This document shows positions 48,699-57,825 of a stretch of 64,000 nt of DNA, piece after piece (position 1 is the stretch's first letter; each line of letters starts with the position of its first letter). This DNA comes from Siphlonurus alternatus (Eukaryota > Arthropoda > Insecta > Ephemeroptera > Siphlonuridae): positions 39,941,150-40,005,149 of the forward strand of contig OX463781.1 in the NCBI GenBank assembly GCA_949825025.1. The letters run 5' to 3'. The notes below the pieces were generated by a model. The model was not told the DNA's origin, did not search any database, and saw nothing but the letters and a program-made list of their open reading frames with translations. The translations under genes and the position numbers were made by a program.

Positions 48699-51593
48699 CG
48701 GTGGTGCAAATATGGTGAACAATCAAATTATATCTTATATGTTAATATCCAAGGTCTTACTACAAACAAGTGTGATTTAGTTACCATAATTATAGAGAAA
48801 AATCCTGCAATAATATGTTTAAGTGAAACCCATGTTACACTAGATATTACGGACCAAGAAATTAGTATTGTTGGCTATAATGCCGTTGTTTGTAGATCCT
48901 CAAGTAGACATACTGGAGGTTGTATAATATATGTGCGTGAAGATATAAATTATGATATTTTATGTAATATTTCTTTTGAGCAAAACTACTGGATTTCGGG
49001 TATTAAAATTAAAGATACGCGTCAAAATTTCAAAATTTATACTGTATACCGTTCTCCAAGTTCATCAAACGTGCTATTTTTAAACTTTTTGGAAAATTGG
49101 ATTGAAGAAGTTACAATTAATGGAGATGCAACAATAATTAATGGAGATTTTAACATTGACATGAAAAACGATACGACATACAGTAGGAAACTAAAAGAAA
49201 TAATTGAAGAAAATGGATTGAAACAAATAGTAAAAAAGTGTACAAGAATTTGTAAAGACAGTAAAACATTGATTGATTTAGTAATTGTTAATAGGAAAAA
49301 TGAAAACGTAAAATTAAATTCTGACCGTAAAGTAAGTGATCATGAGATAATATCTATTTGTTGTGATTTTTTTTCATTTAAAAAAGAAAATCAATTCAAA
49401 AATAATGATGAAAAGATTGAAATTAAATTATGGAAAAATATTGATTATGAAAAATTAAATGAATATTTAAAAAATTTAATGTGGATAGAAAGTGATAATG
49501 TCAATGATGTAACAGAAAATTTTATTAAAAATATAATCCAAGGATTAGACGTAATAATCCCTAAAAAAGAAATAAATGTTACATATAATTTGCAAAATGA
49601 GCCTTGGTTTAACGAAAAATGTTATAACGTAAGAAAAGAAAGGGATATGGCATATAATAAAGCAAAAATAACAGGAACTGATATTGATTGGGATAATTAC
49701 AAAAAAAAGAGAAATAAATATGTAACAGTAGTTAGAGAAGAAAAAATTAAATATTATGAGGATAAAATTGATGCTGTAAAAAATGACTGTAAACAAATGT
49801 GGAAAACTTTAAAAACTATCAGTGGAAAAGAAAAAATTAAAAGTAGTATAAAAGATATCAATTTTGAAAATTCTGATGAAAGTTATGATGAATGTTTCAA
49901 TAAATTTTATGTCGAAAGTGTAAAAACCATTGTTGACTCAATACCGGACATATCAAATGAGGAGAAAATAAAATTAGTAGATATTAACTTCAAATTTGAC
50001 CCATTAAATAAATTTGAATTCAGAGAAATTACCTTAGAAAAATTAAAAAAAGTTATTTACTCATTAAAGAAAAATAAAAGTTCATCAGATGAAATTTCAG
50101 TAAATGTCCTTTTAAATTCTTTTGATATTATAGGAGAAAAATTACTCTCCATAATTAATTTAACTATAAGAACAAATGTATACCCTGATTCTTGTAAAAT
50201 ATCTTTAATTATTCCTATACCTAAAATTAAAAATCCTAAAGAGGCACAAGACTTTAGGCCAGTTAATCTTCTCCCAATGTATGAAAAAATAATTGAAATT
50301 ATATTGTATGAACAAATTATTGAATATGTTGAAAATAATAATATTTTATGTGAGCATCAATCAGGATTCAGAAAGAATTTTTCATGTGAAACAGCCATAC
50401 AGTTAGTTTTAACACAGTGGAGGAAAAATGCTAATGATGGAAATATTACAATAGCGGTAATGTTAGATTTTAAAAGAGCCTTTGAAACAATAGATCGAAA
50501 AATATTAATTGCAAAGCTAAAAAATTATGGTTTTGGCCCAAATTGCATAAATTTAATAGACAGTTATCTTACAAATAGAAAACAAAAAACAAAAGTGAAC
50601 AACAAAACCTCTAGTGAAATAATAAATGACCTAGGGGTGCCCCAAGGGTCGGTCCTTGGACCTCTATTATTCATCTTGTATATAAATGATTTGTATTTGC
50701 AACTTGATGATGTGCTCTTTAATTTCTTTGCTGATGACACTCTTGTTTCAGCATCGAAAAAAACGTACGAAGAGGCGTGCAATGTGATAAATAAAAGTCT
50801 TGTAAGGTTGAATATTTGGCTGAAAGTCAACAAGGTAAAATTAAATGTGAATAAATCAAAATGTATATTAATACTGCCTTCTTCTTTTGTAAAGTCAAAT
50901 ATTATTGAAGACGTGAATAAAAGTAGTGTAATTATTGATGGTGAAATACTTGAATTTGTAGATGAAATTAAATATCTCGGTATTATTATTGATTCACATC
51001 TTAATTTTAAAAAACATGTTGCATATATTAATAAAAAGGTTGGAAGCAAAATCAGCTATTTAGCAAGGATAGGTAATTTTTTAAGTCCGTGGACAAAAGC
51101 ATTAATTTACAAAACAATTATTTCACCTCATTTTGAGTACTGTTCTACAATTTTATGGGACAGTAATGAAGAAAATATTAAAAAATTGCAACTGTTACAA
51201 AATAAGGCAATGCGGGTAATACTTAGATGTAATAAATTAACTCCTATTAATTTAATGTTGGACACAATGTGCTGGATGTCAATCAAACAAAGGTTGGCAT
51301 TAAATGTGTTAGTTTTTGTTCACCGAATTGTAAACAAGAGAGTGCCAAACTACCTGTGTAATGATATAATGTACCACAATGAAGTTCATCAACACAACAC
51401 AAGAACTGCCGGCAATATTCGCATCGGGAAACAGAAAAATAGATTTTATCAAAAATCTATTATGGTTAGTGGATTCAAACTGTTTAATAGTTTACCAAGA
51501 TATGTGAAAAACATCGTAGATAGCAAACAATTTAAAAGAGAATGTGTTTTATTTGTTAAAAAAATGTTTTTAAAAAAGAAATATACAAACTGA
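48699..51593 (+). CDS. LINE-1 ORF2: endonuclease-reverse transcriptase
   Basis: The open frame runs 965 codons from 48699, directly after the in-frame TAG at 48696. The APE-type endonuclease begins at about 48738 (YVNIQGL), with SETHVT (catalytic Glu), GGCIIYV, NGDFNID and VSDHE. The RT follows: FRPVNLLPMYEKIIE, HQSGFRK, MLDFKRAFETID (first catalytic Asp), GVPQGSVLGPLLF and FFADDT (catalytic Asp pair), then YLGIIID. A C-terminal segment of LINE type ends at TGA 51591. It nicks target DNA and copies element RNA at the nick (target-primed reverse transcription, known for the group). No ATG lies in frame at the start; the nearby ATG at 48712 is two bases out of phase, suggesting a small indel near 48735 or unusual initiation. 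Confidence 0.85.
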   Translation, partial: RWCKYGEQSNYILYVNIQGLTTNKCDLVTIIIEKNPAIICLSETHVTLDITDQEISIVGYNAVVCRSSSRHTGGCIIYVREDINYDILCNISFEQNYWISGIKIKDTRQNFKIYTVYRSPSSSNVLFLNFLENWIEEVTINGDATIINGDFNIDMKNDTTYSRKLKEIIEENGLKQIVKKCTRICKDSKTLIDLVIVNRKNENVKLNSDRKVSDHEIISICCDFFSFKKENQFKNNDEKIEIKLWKNIDYEKLNEYLKNLMWIESDNVNDVTENFIKNIIQGLDVIIPKKEINVTYNLQNEPWFNEKCYNVRKERDMAYNKAKITGTDIDWDNYKKKRNKYVTVVREEKIKYYEDKIDAVKNDCKQMWKTLKTISGKEKIKSSIKDINFENSDESYDECFNKFYVESVKTIVDSIPDISNEEKIKLVDINFKFDPLNKFEFREITLEKLKKVIYSLKKNKSSSDEISVNVLLNSFDIIGEKLLSIINLTIRTNVYPDSCKISLIIPIPKIKNPKEAQDFRPVNLLPMYEKIIEIILYEQIIEYVENNNILCEHQSGFRKNFSCETAIQLVLTQWRKNANDGNITIAVMLDFKRAFETIDRKILIAKLKNYGFGPNCINLIDSYLTNRKQKTKVNNKTSSEIINDLGVPQGSVLGPLLFILYINDLYLQLDDVLFNFFADDTLVSASKKTYEEACNVINKSLVRLNIWLKVNKVKLNVNKSKCILILPSSFVKSNIIEDVNKSSVIIDGEILEFVDEIKYLGIIIDSHLNFKKHVAYINKKVGSKISYLARIGNFLSPWTKALIYKTIISPHFEYCSTILWDSNEENIKKLQLLQNKAMRVILRCNKLTPINLMLDTMCWMSIKQRLALNVLVFVHRIVNKRVPNYLCNDIMYHNEVHQHNTRTAGNIRIGKQKNRFYQKSIMVSGFKLFNSLPRYVKNIVDSKQFKRECVLFVKKMFLKKKYTN

Positions 51594-51739
51594 TTTTGTG
51601 ACAATAGGAGGAAATGATGAAAATTGTAATATTATCATAAATATTTTATTATAATATAAAAGGTCCTGAAATATGTGAAAAATGTATGATATGTTATGCA
51701 AAAAATATGTATGTACTAGCATTTTTGCTAAATAAAGAA

Positions 51740-51741
<2 letters not shown>

Positions 51742-51777
<36 letters not shown>
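51742..51777 (+). repeat. (TTAC)9 tail of LINE-1
   Basis: Nine perfect TTAC units directly after AATAAAGAATT. Short tandem 3' tails instead of poly-A are typical of several non-LTR clades. Confidence 0.9.
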
Positions 51778-51778
<1 letters not shown>

Positions 51779-51866
51779 ATATACATGCAAATATTTAACA
51801 AAAAAGCATAGAGTAGAACATTGCATGACTATGACGTCATAGCGTTTTTCCCTTCACTTTTGAGGG
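51778..51866. mobile_element. Right half of a family G repeat
   Basis: TACATGCAAATATTTAACAA, then GCATGACTATGACGTCATAG and CGTTTTTCCC match the right part of 53094-53192 in order. Confidence 0.45.
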
Positions 51867-52262
51867 TTCGAGAGAGTTAAAAAAATACCTGAAAAAATCG
51901 ACAATAGATAAATTTAAGTCCTGTATCTAAATTTGTAAAACTTTTTTTTTATGCAAACTACATTCCACTACCATCAGCGCACTCTGAGAAAAAATCATCA
52001 AATTATATTACACTGTACACTAATTTCATACTAAAATGTTCTTATTGATCTGTATAAAGCTTGCAGCAGATATGCAAATATTTATAGATAATAATATTAT
52101 GATGATAATAATAATGTATATAAAAATAGAAGCAAGTTATAACATAACTATAGCAACTTATAACTAATATTTTCAGTTACATTATATATTAGTTTTAAAT
52201 TTTATATTTATTAACATTTTAAATAATATAATGAATGAATTACACTTTCTATTAAAATATAT

Positions 52263-52314
<52 letters not shown>

Positions 52315-53093
52315 TAATCACCTTATTTATTATATTTTTTGTAATTTTAATTAGTCTTTTTATGTTACATAATTAATAAATTGTAATATAGATTTATTTA
52401 CTTCTATATGTTTCGCAATGCAGTACCTAGCACAGCCTGTTAGTGCATTATAATTGTGTTGCATATTAATTATATGACATGCGAGCGCACCGGATCATTT
52501 GTATTGTATAATAATGTTAAGCTACGAACAATGCATGACAAGTTATGTTAGCTGCCGTTGCTGCACTGCACCATCATAGAAACAGCTGTGTGTTGTTGTA
52601 CGTAGCAGTAAAATATATTTTTACAACCCTTGTGAAACATAACAAAATTTCATAGTTTTTATTATATTTGTCTATTTCACGAAATTCACGTGCGAAAATA
52701 AATTTAATGTAATAACATTTTCTTCTATACAAGTAAAAAAAAGGGGGGTGAGGAATAAAAATGAAATGAAAAAATAGCAGTATTTTTCTTATGAATAAAT
52801 CAAGAAAGTTTATTTGAGATCAACAAAAACAGAGCTCACTTACCCCCTCTTCCCCAATCAACATGCTCAAAGCCCCCAAACAGAATATGAGGAACATTCA
52901 TGCTATGTCAATAATTTATTAAAATAATCCTATATTGTATAACTCAGAAGAAAAAATAGGCTTTATGTATTTTTTTCAATAATCTACATGTAGCTTTGCA
53001 ATAGAAAATCTTCTTTTTTATTGATATTTGGATGGAGAACCTCGAGTTCTGTATTGTCAATATTTTTTCAGATTTTTTAACCCTAATATCATG
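51867..53093. other. AT-rich stretch, nothing recognised
   Basis: Contains an (AT)n array at 52262-52310. No exon or RNA gene recognised. The last about 50 bp may be the outer part of the following family G element. Confidence 0.4.
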
Positions 53094-53192
53094 CTGCAAA
53101 ACGCTGTGACGTCATAGTCATACAAATATTTAACACGGAAGCTAAGAGAGCAACGTTACATAACTATGATGTCACAAAGTTTTTCCCCTAAA
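53094..53192. mobile_element. Family G repeat, most complete copy
   Basis: CTGCAAAACGCTGTGACGTC, ATAGTCATACAAATATTTAA on the left; AACGTTACATAACTATGATG, TCACAAAGTTTTTCC on the right. The inverted similarity may continue outward (TTTTTTCAGATTTTTTAACC versus ATATTTGAAAAAAGG), making the full element about 53060-53240. Confidence 0.5.
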
Positions 53193-53867
53193 TTTTGAGA
53201 GAACAATTTTAAAATTAAAATATTTGAAAAAAGGTGCCCTATCCAAATGTATGCAACAAAAAAATTTCATGCTGTTTGGTTGTCCATTACGATGTTTTGT
53301 TTTTATAAAAGAAATTTTAATAATTAAATTAATACATGATGTTTCCTTTAACAAAACAACTACTAGACAATACCAGATAATAATTATAAAAATCACATAT
53401 TTCTTACTATATTTTATTTTGAATAAAAAAACAATGAATTAGTAATACTTTACAGTATTATGATTTCATATATATGTAAAAAAAATGTCATTATTTATTT
53501 AAGAGCAATATAAAATAAAACGGGTCGCACTGAAGGGTTTTTCTGAATAATGAGCTGCTTAAGCTAATGAAGCCATCTGCCTGGCTCATTCTCGTGTGTG
53601 TACTGAGCTATCGTTAGGTGGGGTTCACAGTCTGCGGCAAATTGCAGGTACGTTAGCCACACAGGTAGCTCGAAACTTAACATTAAGGACGTGCTAGAAA
53701 ATACAGCTTCCTTTTTTTTTCTTGTTTTGTCAGGGATACCTTATAGCTATTAAGGTATTAGTATTAGTTATTTATGTACTCATGAGGGAAATAAAATAAA
53801 ATAAATAGCTCGCGGCGAGGTAATGAGTAGGGATGAGAAGGAAAGAATGGTAGCCACGGTCTGTATA
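53193..53867. other. AT-rich stretch, nothing recognised
   Basis: No gene recognised. About 53575-53700 is GC-richer (GGTGGGGTTCACAGTCTG) without an assignable frame. Confidence 0.35.
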
Positions 53868-54040
53868 CGCGTCCCAGTATTGAAACTGAGGGAACCGTGG
53901 AAAACCTTAGTCAGGACGGACATCTCTACTTTATATCAATGGACCATTGAAGCAATGTCCAAAGCCAGGAAAACTACACACAAGTGTATCACTGCACTGG
54001 GTGGAAAATGAAATAAATTTACCCCAGGGAGGGAGCAGCG
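53868..54040 (-). repeat. Headless copy of the 5S-type SINE body
   Basis: Reverse complement of the body at 28976-29165: GCGTCCCAGTATTG, AACTGAGGGAACCGTGGAAA, GTCAGGACGGACATCTC, CACTGCACTGGGTGGAAAA, AAATTTACCCCAGGGAGGG. The copy stops at AGCAGCG, so the 5S-like head is absent (5' truncation). Confidence 0.6.
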
Positions 54041-54610
54041 TTAATTTTGAATTCCCAAAGCACACAATTTTATATTATAAACTGCATTCAGTTGTTTAAA
54101 TTTTAATTTTTGCATTTCTGTAGGAGAAAGTATTTAATTTAATACACAGTATATAATTTAGCCGGAAATAAAATTAAGTATGAAAATTTGTGACATTATT
54201 AATTAATTACAAAATATTTTTTTCTACTCAAATAATATGATTAGTTGAGTAATGTGACGTCATAACGTTTTATCTTCAAGCAAATTCTGATTAAGAAATT
54301 TAAGAACTACTAGTAAAAAGGACAGAACTGCATATTCATTAAATGGTGACAAAATTGTAATTAATAGATAGTTTTTAACTGTCTGTGTCGTATTACTTTA
54401 CTTGCTTATTAGTAAACCATCAAATCGAGTATCAAATGTAGAGATAGGGTAAATAAAACTAAAACAATTGGCTTGCGTGAATGTAGAAGTGAGCACCAAA
54501 AGTCCACCTGATGTGCTGATATGACAACACTGTCTGAGCTCAGGTGACTCACAGTTATCTCCTGCACCTTCTCAAGGTCAACCTGGCCACAATAAGACAG
54601 TGTTGCCATT
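54041..54610. other. AT-rich stretch, nothing recognised
   Basis: Contains AATGTGACGTCATAACGTTT at 54251, a further family G-like fragment. No gene recognised. Confidence 0.35.
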
Positions 54611-54828
54611 TACAGTCAAATTAATTTGACATTCCCTCCGGAAGTAGCCGGAAGTGTAAGGTTTCTGATCTTCATATTCATATCTCAGCGTTAAAATTCC
54701 ATACATTGGTCAGTACTTCTACTTCAAATCATTCCGTAAAGTTTCAAAACTAAATTACAAATAGAATAGACGGAAACTTCACAATTCCGGCTTTTTTCCG
54801 GAAGGAATATTAAGTTGATTTGACTGTA
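54611..54828. mobile_element. MITE family A copy (218 bp)
   Basis: TACAGTCAAATTAATTTGAC, CCCTCCGGAAGTAGCCGGAA on the left; AATTCCGGCTTTTTTCCGGA, GATTTGACTGTA on the right. Well preserved. Confidence 0.75.
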
Positions 54829-55054
54829 GCATGGCAAGTTGTTCTATTTATTGGTGTCTTCTCTGTGTCTCACGAACTCCAAGTGTCCCAGTTTCATTTG
54901 CCTTCATTATACATGTCAACATATATCATTAAAAAGTATATAATTTTGCTGAATAAGTCACTTCTAATTTTCACGAATTAAAATATATTCATAATATATT
55001 ATATATTAATAAGATAAAAATATATTGCAGCTCTAACTTTTTATCATAATAACA

Positions 55055-55593
55055 TACAGTCGAATTAAGTTCATATTCCCTCCGGAAGTAGCCGGAAATG
55101 TGAAGTTTCTGACTATTCTGTTTTTAATAATGCTTTGAAATTTTGTAGAGGGGTTTGCAGTACAATGGACAACCTATATGAACAATTTTTATTGCAGAAA
55201 TGAATAGAGGGTACCAAATAATGCTATTCTGAATTTTTCAGATCGTTTTGAAACCCAGAACTATTTTTAAATAATTATTGAAAGTGCGGCCACGCCCCCT
55301 AGAGGCGTCAATAGGCGTCTCGGTCCTATCCTTTTTATTAAGGATTCAGGGGTGCCAACTTAACTTACAGAACTTTCAATAATTATTTAAAAATAGTTCC
55401 GAGATTCAAAAAAATCTGAAAAAATTCTGAGTAGCATAATTTGTTGCCCTCTATTCATTTCTGCAATAAAAAAATTTCATGTAGGCTATACATTACTGAA
55501 CTCTGTGTGAAATTGTTGAAATACGAATATAAAGACCAGAAATCTTGCACTTCCAGCCATTTCCGGAGGGAATATCATATAAAATTGACTATA
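55055..55593. mobile_element. MITE family A copy split by a family B element
   Basis: TACAGTCGAATTAAGTTCAT, CCCTCCGGAAGTAGCCGGAA on the left and GCACTTCCAGCCATTTCCGG, AAAATTGACTATA on the right. The centre is interrupted by about 325 bp of family B (55165-55490). Confidence 0.7.
55165..55490. mobile_element. MITE family B copy nested in family A
   Basis: AATGGACAACCTATATGAAC, TTGCAGAAATGAATAGAGGG and TACCAAATAATGCTATTC on the left, with the inverse TAATTTGTTGCCCTCTATTC, ATTTCTGCAATAA, CATGTAGGCTATAC on the right. The centre has GCGGCCACGCCCCCTAGAGG. Confidence 0.7.
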
Positions 55594-56013
55594 CTTGAGC
55601 ACGTAAAATTAGTTTGGTTATTCTCTGTACAGAAATATGATGAAATATCACACCAGTAATTTGACACAATAAAAAAAATTGTGAATATAAAAAACATTTC
55701 TAATCATTATTTCAGAACAACATCCCAATTTAAATAAGTTAAATTTATTTAACGAGGGTGTTCTCATCTTACCTGCCTAAATAAGTAACTCTGTCTTGAG
55801 ATCTCTCGAGCAGAAATTACTTCTTCTCAATACGCAGACAAGCGGCTCACAATGACATTTATAATGAGGCTAACTCATGCAAATATAATTAGAAACGAAC
55901 ATAACTACATGATTATAACTTTAGTATCTTACGCTATTAAAATAAATGTATTGACAAAATTATATATTTCAAGTTAATTCTGTCAAAAATAAAAAGTAAA
56001 TTTTCGATTTTAT
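55594..56013. other. AT-rich stretch, nothing recognised
   Basis: No gene or repeat member recognised. Confidence 0.4.
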
Positions 56014-56594
56014 ATTAAAGTAGAGTGAGCGAAAAATTGACCGATGGTAAAGCTCATTCTCTTGCATGTAAAAAGTTACTTTGGAGCACCATAAATAAGC
56101 ATCTGAAATCAGTTGAGACCGTCCTTCGTAAAAATTCTGAGCATTTGGGTCTAAAAGTCGATGACTTCGTCCATCTATTCCATGCTAACGCTCGAAAAAC
56201 GTGGCTTCTTTTTTATTCGAACTTTAATTTCTTTCGCAATCTCCCATTAAATGTGTTTAAAAAATATTCTAAGATAGAACATATTATGGTGAATCAGAAA
56301 GAGTCATAACCTTTATTAGCCCTTCATAAAAATTTTGAGAAAATTCTGATACAATACCAAAATCCGAGGCAAATTTTTATTTCAAATGTTGCGGTCTACG
56401 GGTTAACAGCTGACTGGATCAACGGGATCAACAACACTATATAACTTCAGCAGATGCTCGTATTGCGCAGCTTGCATAAATTTCTACTGCGCAGCTTTTG
56501 AGGAGCCGACGTAACTTTTTCGTATGCACATATATAGTGCGTGACGTCATTCCCGTCATGCACTGCGCACTCAAATCGCTCACTCCTCTTTAAT
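56014..56594. mobile_element. 581-bp element with 19-bp terminal inverted repeats
   Basis: Left end ATTAAAGTAGAGTGAGCGA, right end TCGCTCACTCCTCTTTAAT: 17 of 19 positions pair. The interior is not palindromic and has a 94-codon frame (56025-56309, with RKTWLLFYSNFNFFRNLP) that I cannot assign. The right third is GC-richer (GCGCAGCTTTTGAGGAGCCG, GTGACGTCATTCCCG). Likely a deletion derivative of a DNA transposon; superfamily unknown. Confidence 0.55.
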
Positions 56595-56670
56595 TTAATA
56601 ATATTTTCGTTATACTATATATTATAATTATTTTTACTAAAGGGATTATTGTAAAAGTAATATTAAAAGG

Positions 56671-56929
56671 GGGGAAAATGCTGTGACGTCATAATCATGA
56701 TGTTTAATTGAAAATTCATCAAATTGACAAAACACAATGGACAACCTGCATGAAAAGTTTTTATTGCAGAAATGAATGGAGGGCACTAAATTATGCTACT
56801 TGTGGCCGCACTTTCAATAATTATTTAAAAATATTTCTGGGGTTCAAAAAAATCTGAAAAAATTAGCAGCATAATTTGGTACCTTCTATTCATCTCTGCA
56901 ATATTTTTTTTTCATTTAGGTTGTCTATT
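56671..56929. mobile_element. Family G fragment followed by a short MITE family B copy
   Basis: 56671-56700 has AAATGCTGTGACGTCATAAT (family G left half). From 56735, CAATGGACAACCTGCATG and TTGCAGAAATGAATGGAGGG begin a family B copy ending TTTAGGTTGTCTATT at 56929; its centre is deleted, leaving about 195 bp. Confidence 0.6.
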
Positions 56930-57377
56930 TGAGGTTCTCTATTCAAAATTTTAGTATTCAAACTTTGTTCATAATCCTTCATAACTAACCTGTTGTTAGT
57001 CAGGAAAAAAAAAATGACGCACTTCCTAAAAAATGTTTTGTTCTAAACATATTTTTTAATTAATTAATTTGTGATTTTTGCAGCTGATATCATCCTTCAT
57101 GCTGAATAATTATTCTATCTATATGTTAATGTAATATTTGTGTATAAAATTTACACACTAGGGACCATGCTCTATGTATATAGAGAGTAATTATTGATTC
57201 AATGCTTTGTTTGATATTGCAAATTAATTACATGCTAAATTACATAAGCTATATAATGATGAAATCAAACACAATACTGGCGTTGTATATTTTACGTTAT
57301 GATAATATATATTGTTTAAAAGTCTGCACCTATTTTGTTACTATATAAATTTTACAGGAGTAAGTGAAGCAATGTCA
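56930..57377. other. AT-rich stretch with the first copy of repeat K
   Basis: 57183-57285 (GAGAGTAATTATTGATTCAA, GTTTGATATTGCAAATTAAT, ATGATGAAATCAAACACAAT) recurs in direct orientation at 63667-63832, on the other side of LINE-2. Otherwise nothing recognised. Confidence 0.5.
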
Positions 57378-57457
<80 letters not shown>

Positions 57458-57460
57458 ATA
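57378..57460. repeat. (AAAT)n microsatellite
   Basis: About 83 bp of AAAT/AATA tetranucleotides (20 or so units), about 120 bp before the likely LINE-2 5' end. Confidence 0.95.
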
Positions 57461-57825
57461 TCTATGGAAATATCAATATATAAAAATTAACTGCTTAATA
57501 AAAAATGTTTTTTATAAAACAAAAACGCTATAAAGCAAATTATTTTACTTCATTGAAATTAGTTAGCCAATTAAATAAATAAATTGAGGAGGGGAAGGAG
57601 TTGTTGTTGCCGTGTGACGTATTCGAGTTTGCTGCATAATATTTTATAAATTCTTTAGATTTTTGCACAGGTACAGTGTTTAAAGCTAATTAATACTATC
57701 TATGAAAAGTTACTCTAGTGATATACAAGTGTTATTTATCTGTGGTAGTCCTATTACTACTGTTATACGTGAATTTATATGTTGTTTACTTAGTATCACT
57801 AGACATTTTGTCAGAGATATAACAT

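Larger units (their letters stand above)
47476..51777 (+). mobile_element. LINE-1 here: non-LTR retrotransposon with PHD/zinc-knuckle Gag, EN and RT
   Basis: An approximately 4.3-kb element with two ORFs, a short 3' UTR, an AATAAA (51731) and nine TTAC units at the end (51742-51777). Gag with CCHC knuckles plus APE-type endonuclease-RT and no RNase H motif noticed places it in the Jockey/CR1 group broadly; the clade was not determined. The 5' boundary is inferred from the flanking family G repeat. Orientation is the same as the channel exon. Confidence 0.8.

Noticed and set aside
47465..48726. Several minus-strand open frames opposite LINE-1 ORF1
   Set aside because: Antisense shadows of the AT-biased Gag coding sequence, with no recognisable domain.
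49545..51049. Minus-strand frames opposite LINE-1 ORF2 (83 and 161 codons)
   Set aside because: Shadows of the RT coding sequence; the plus strand carries all family motifs.
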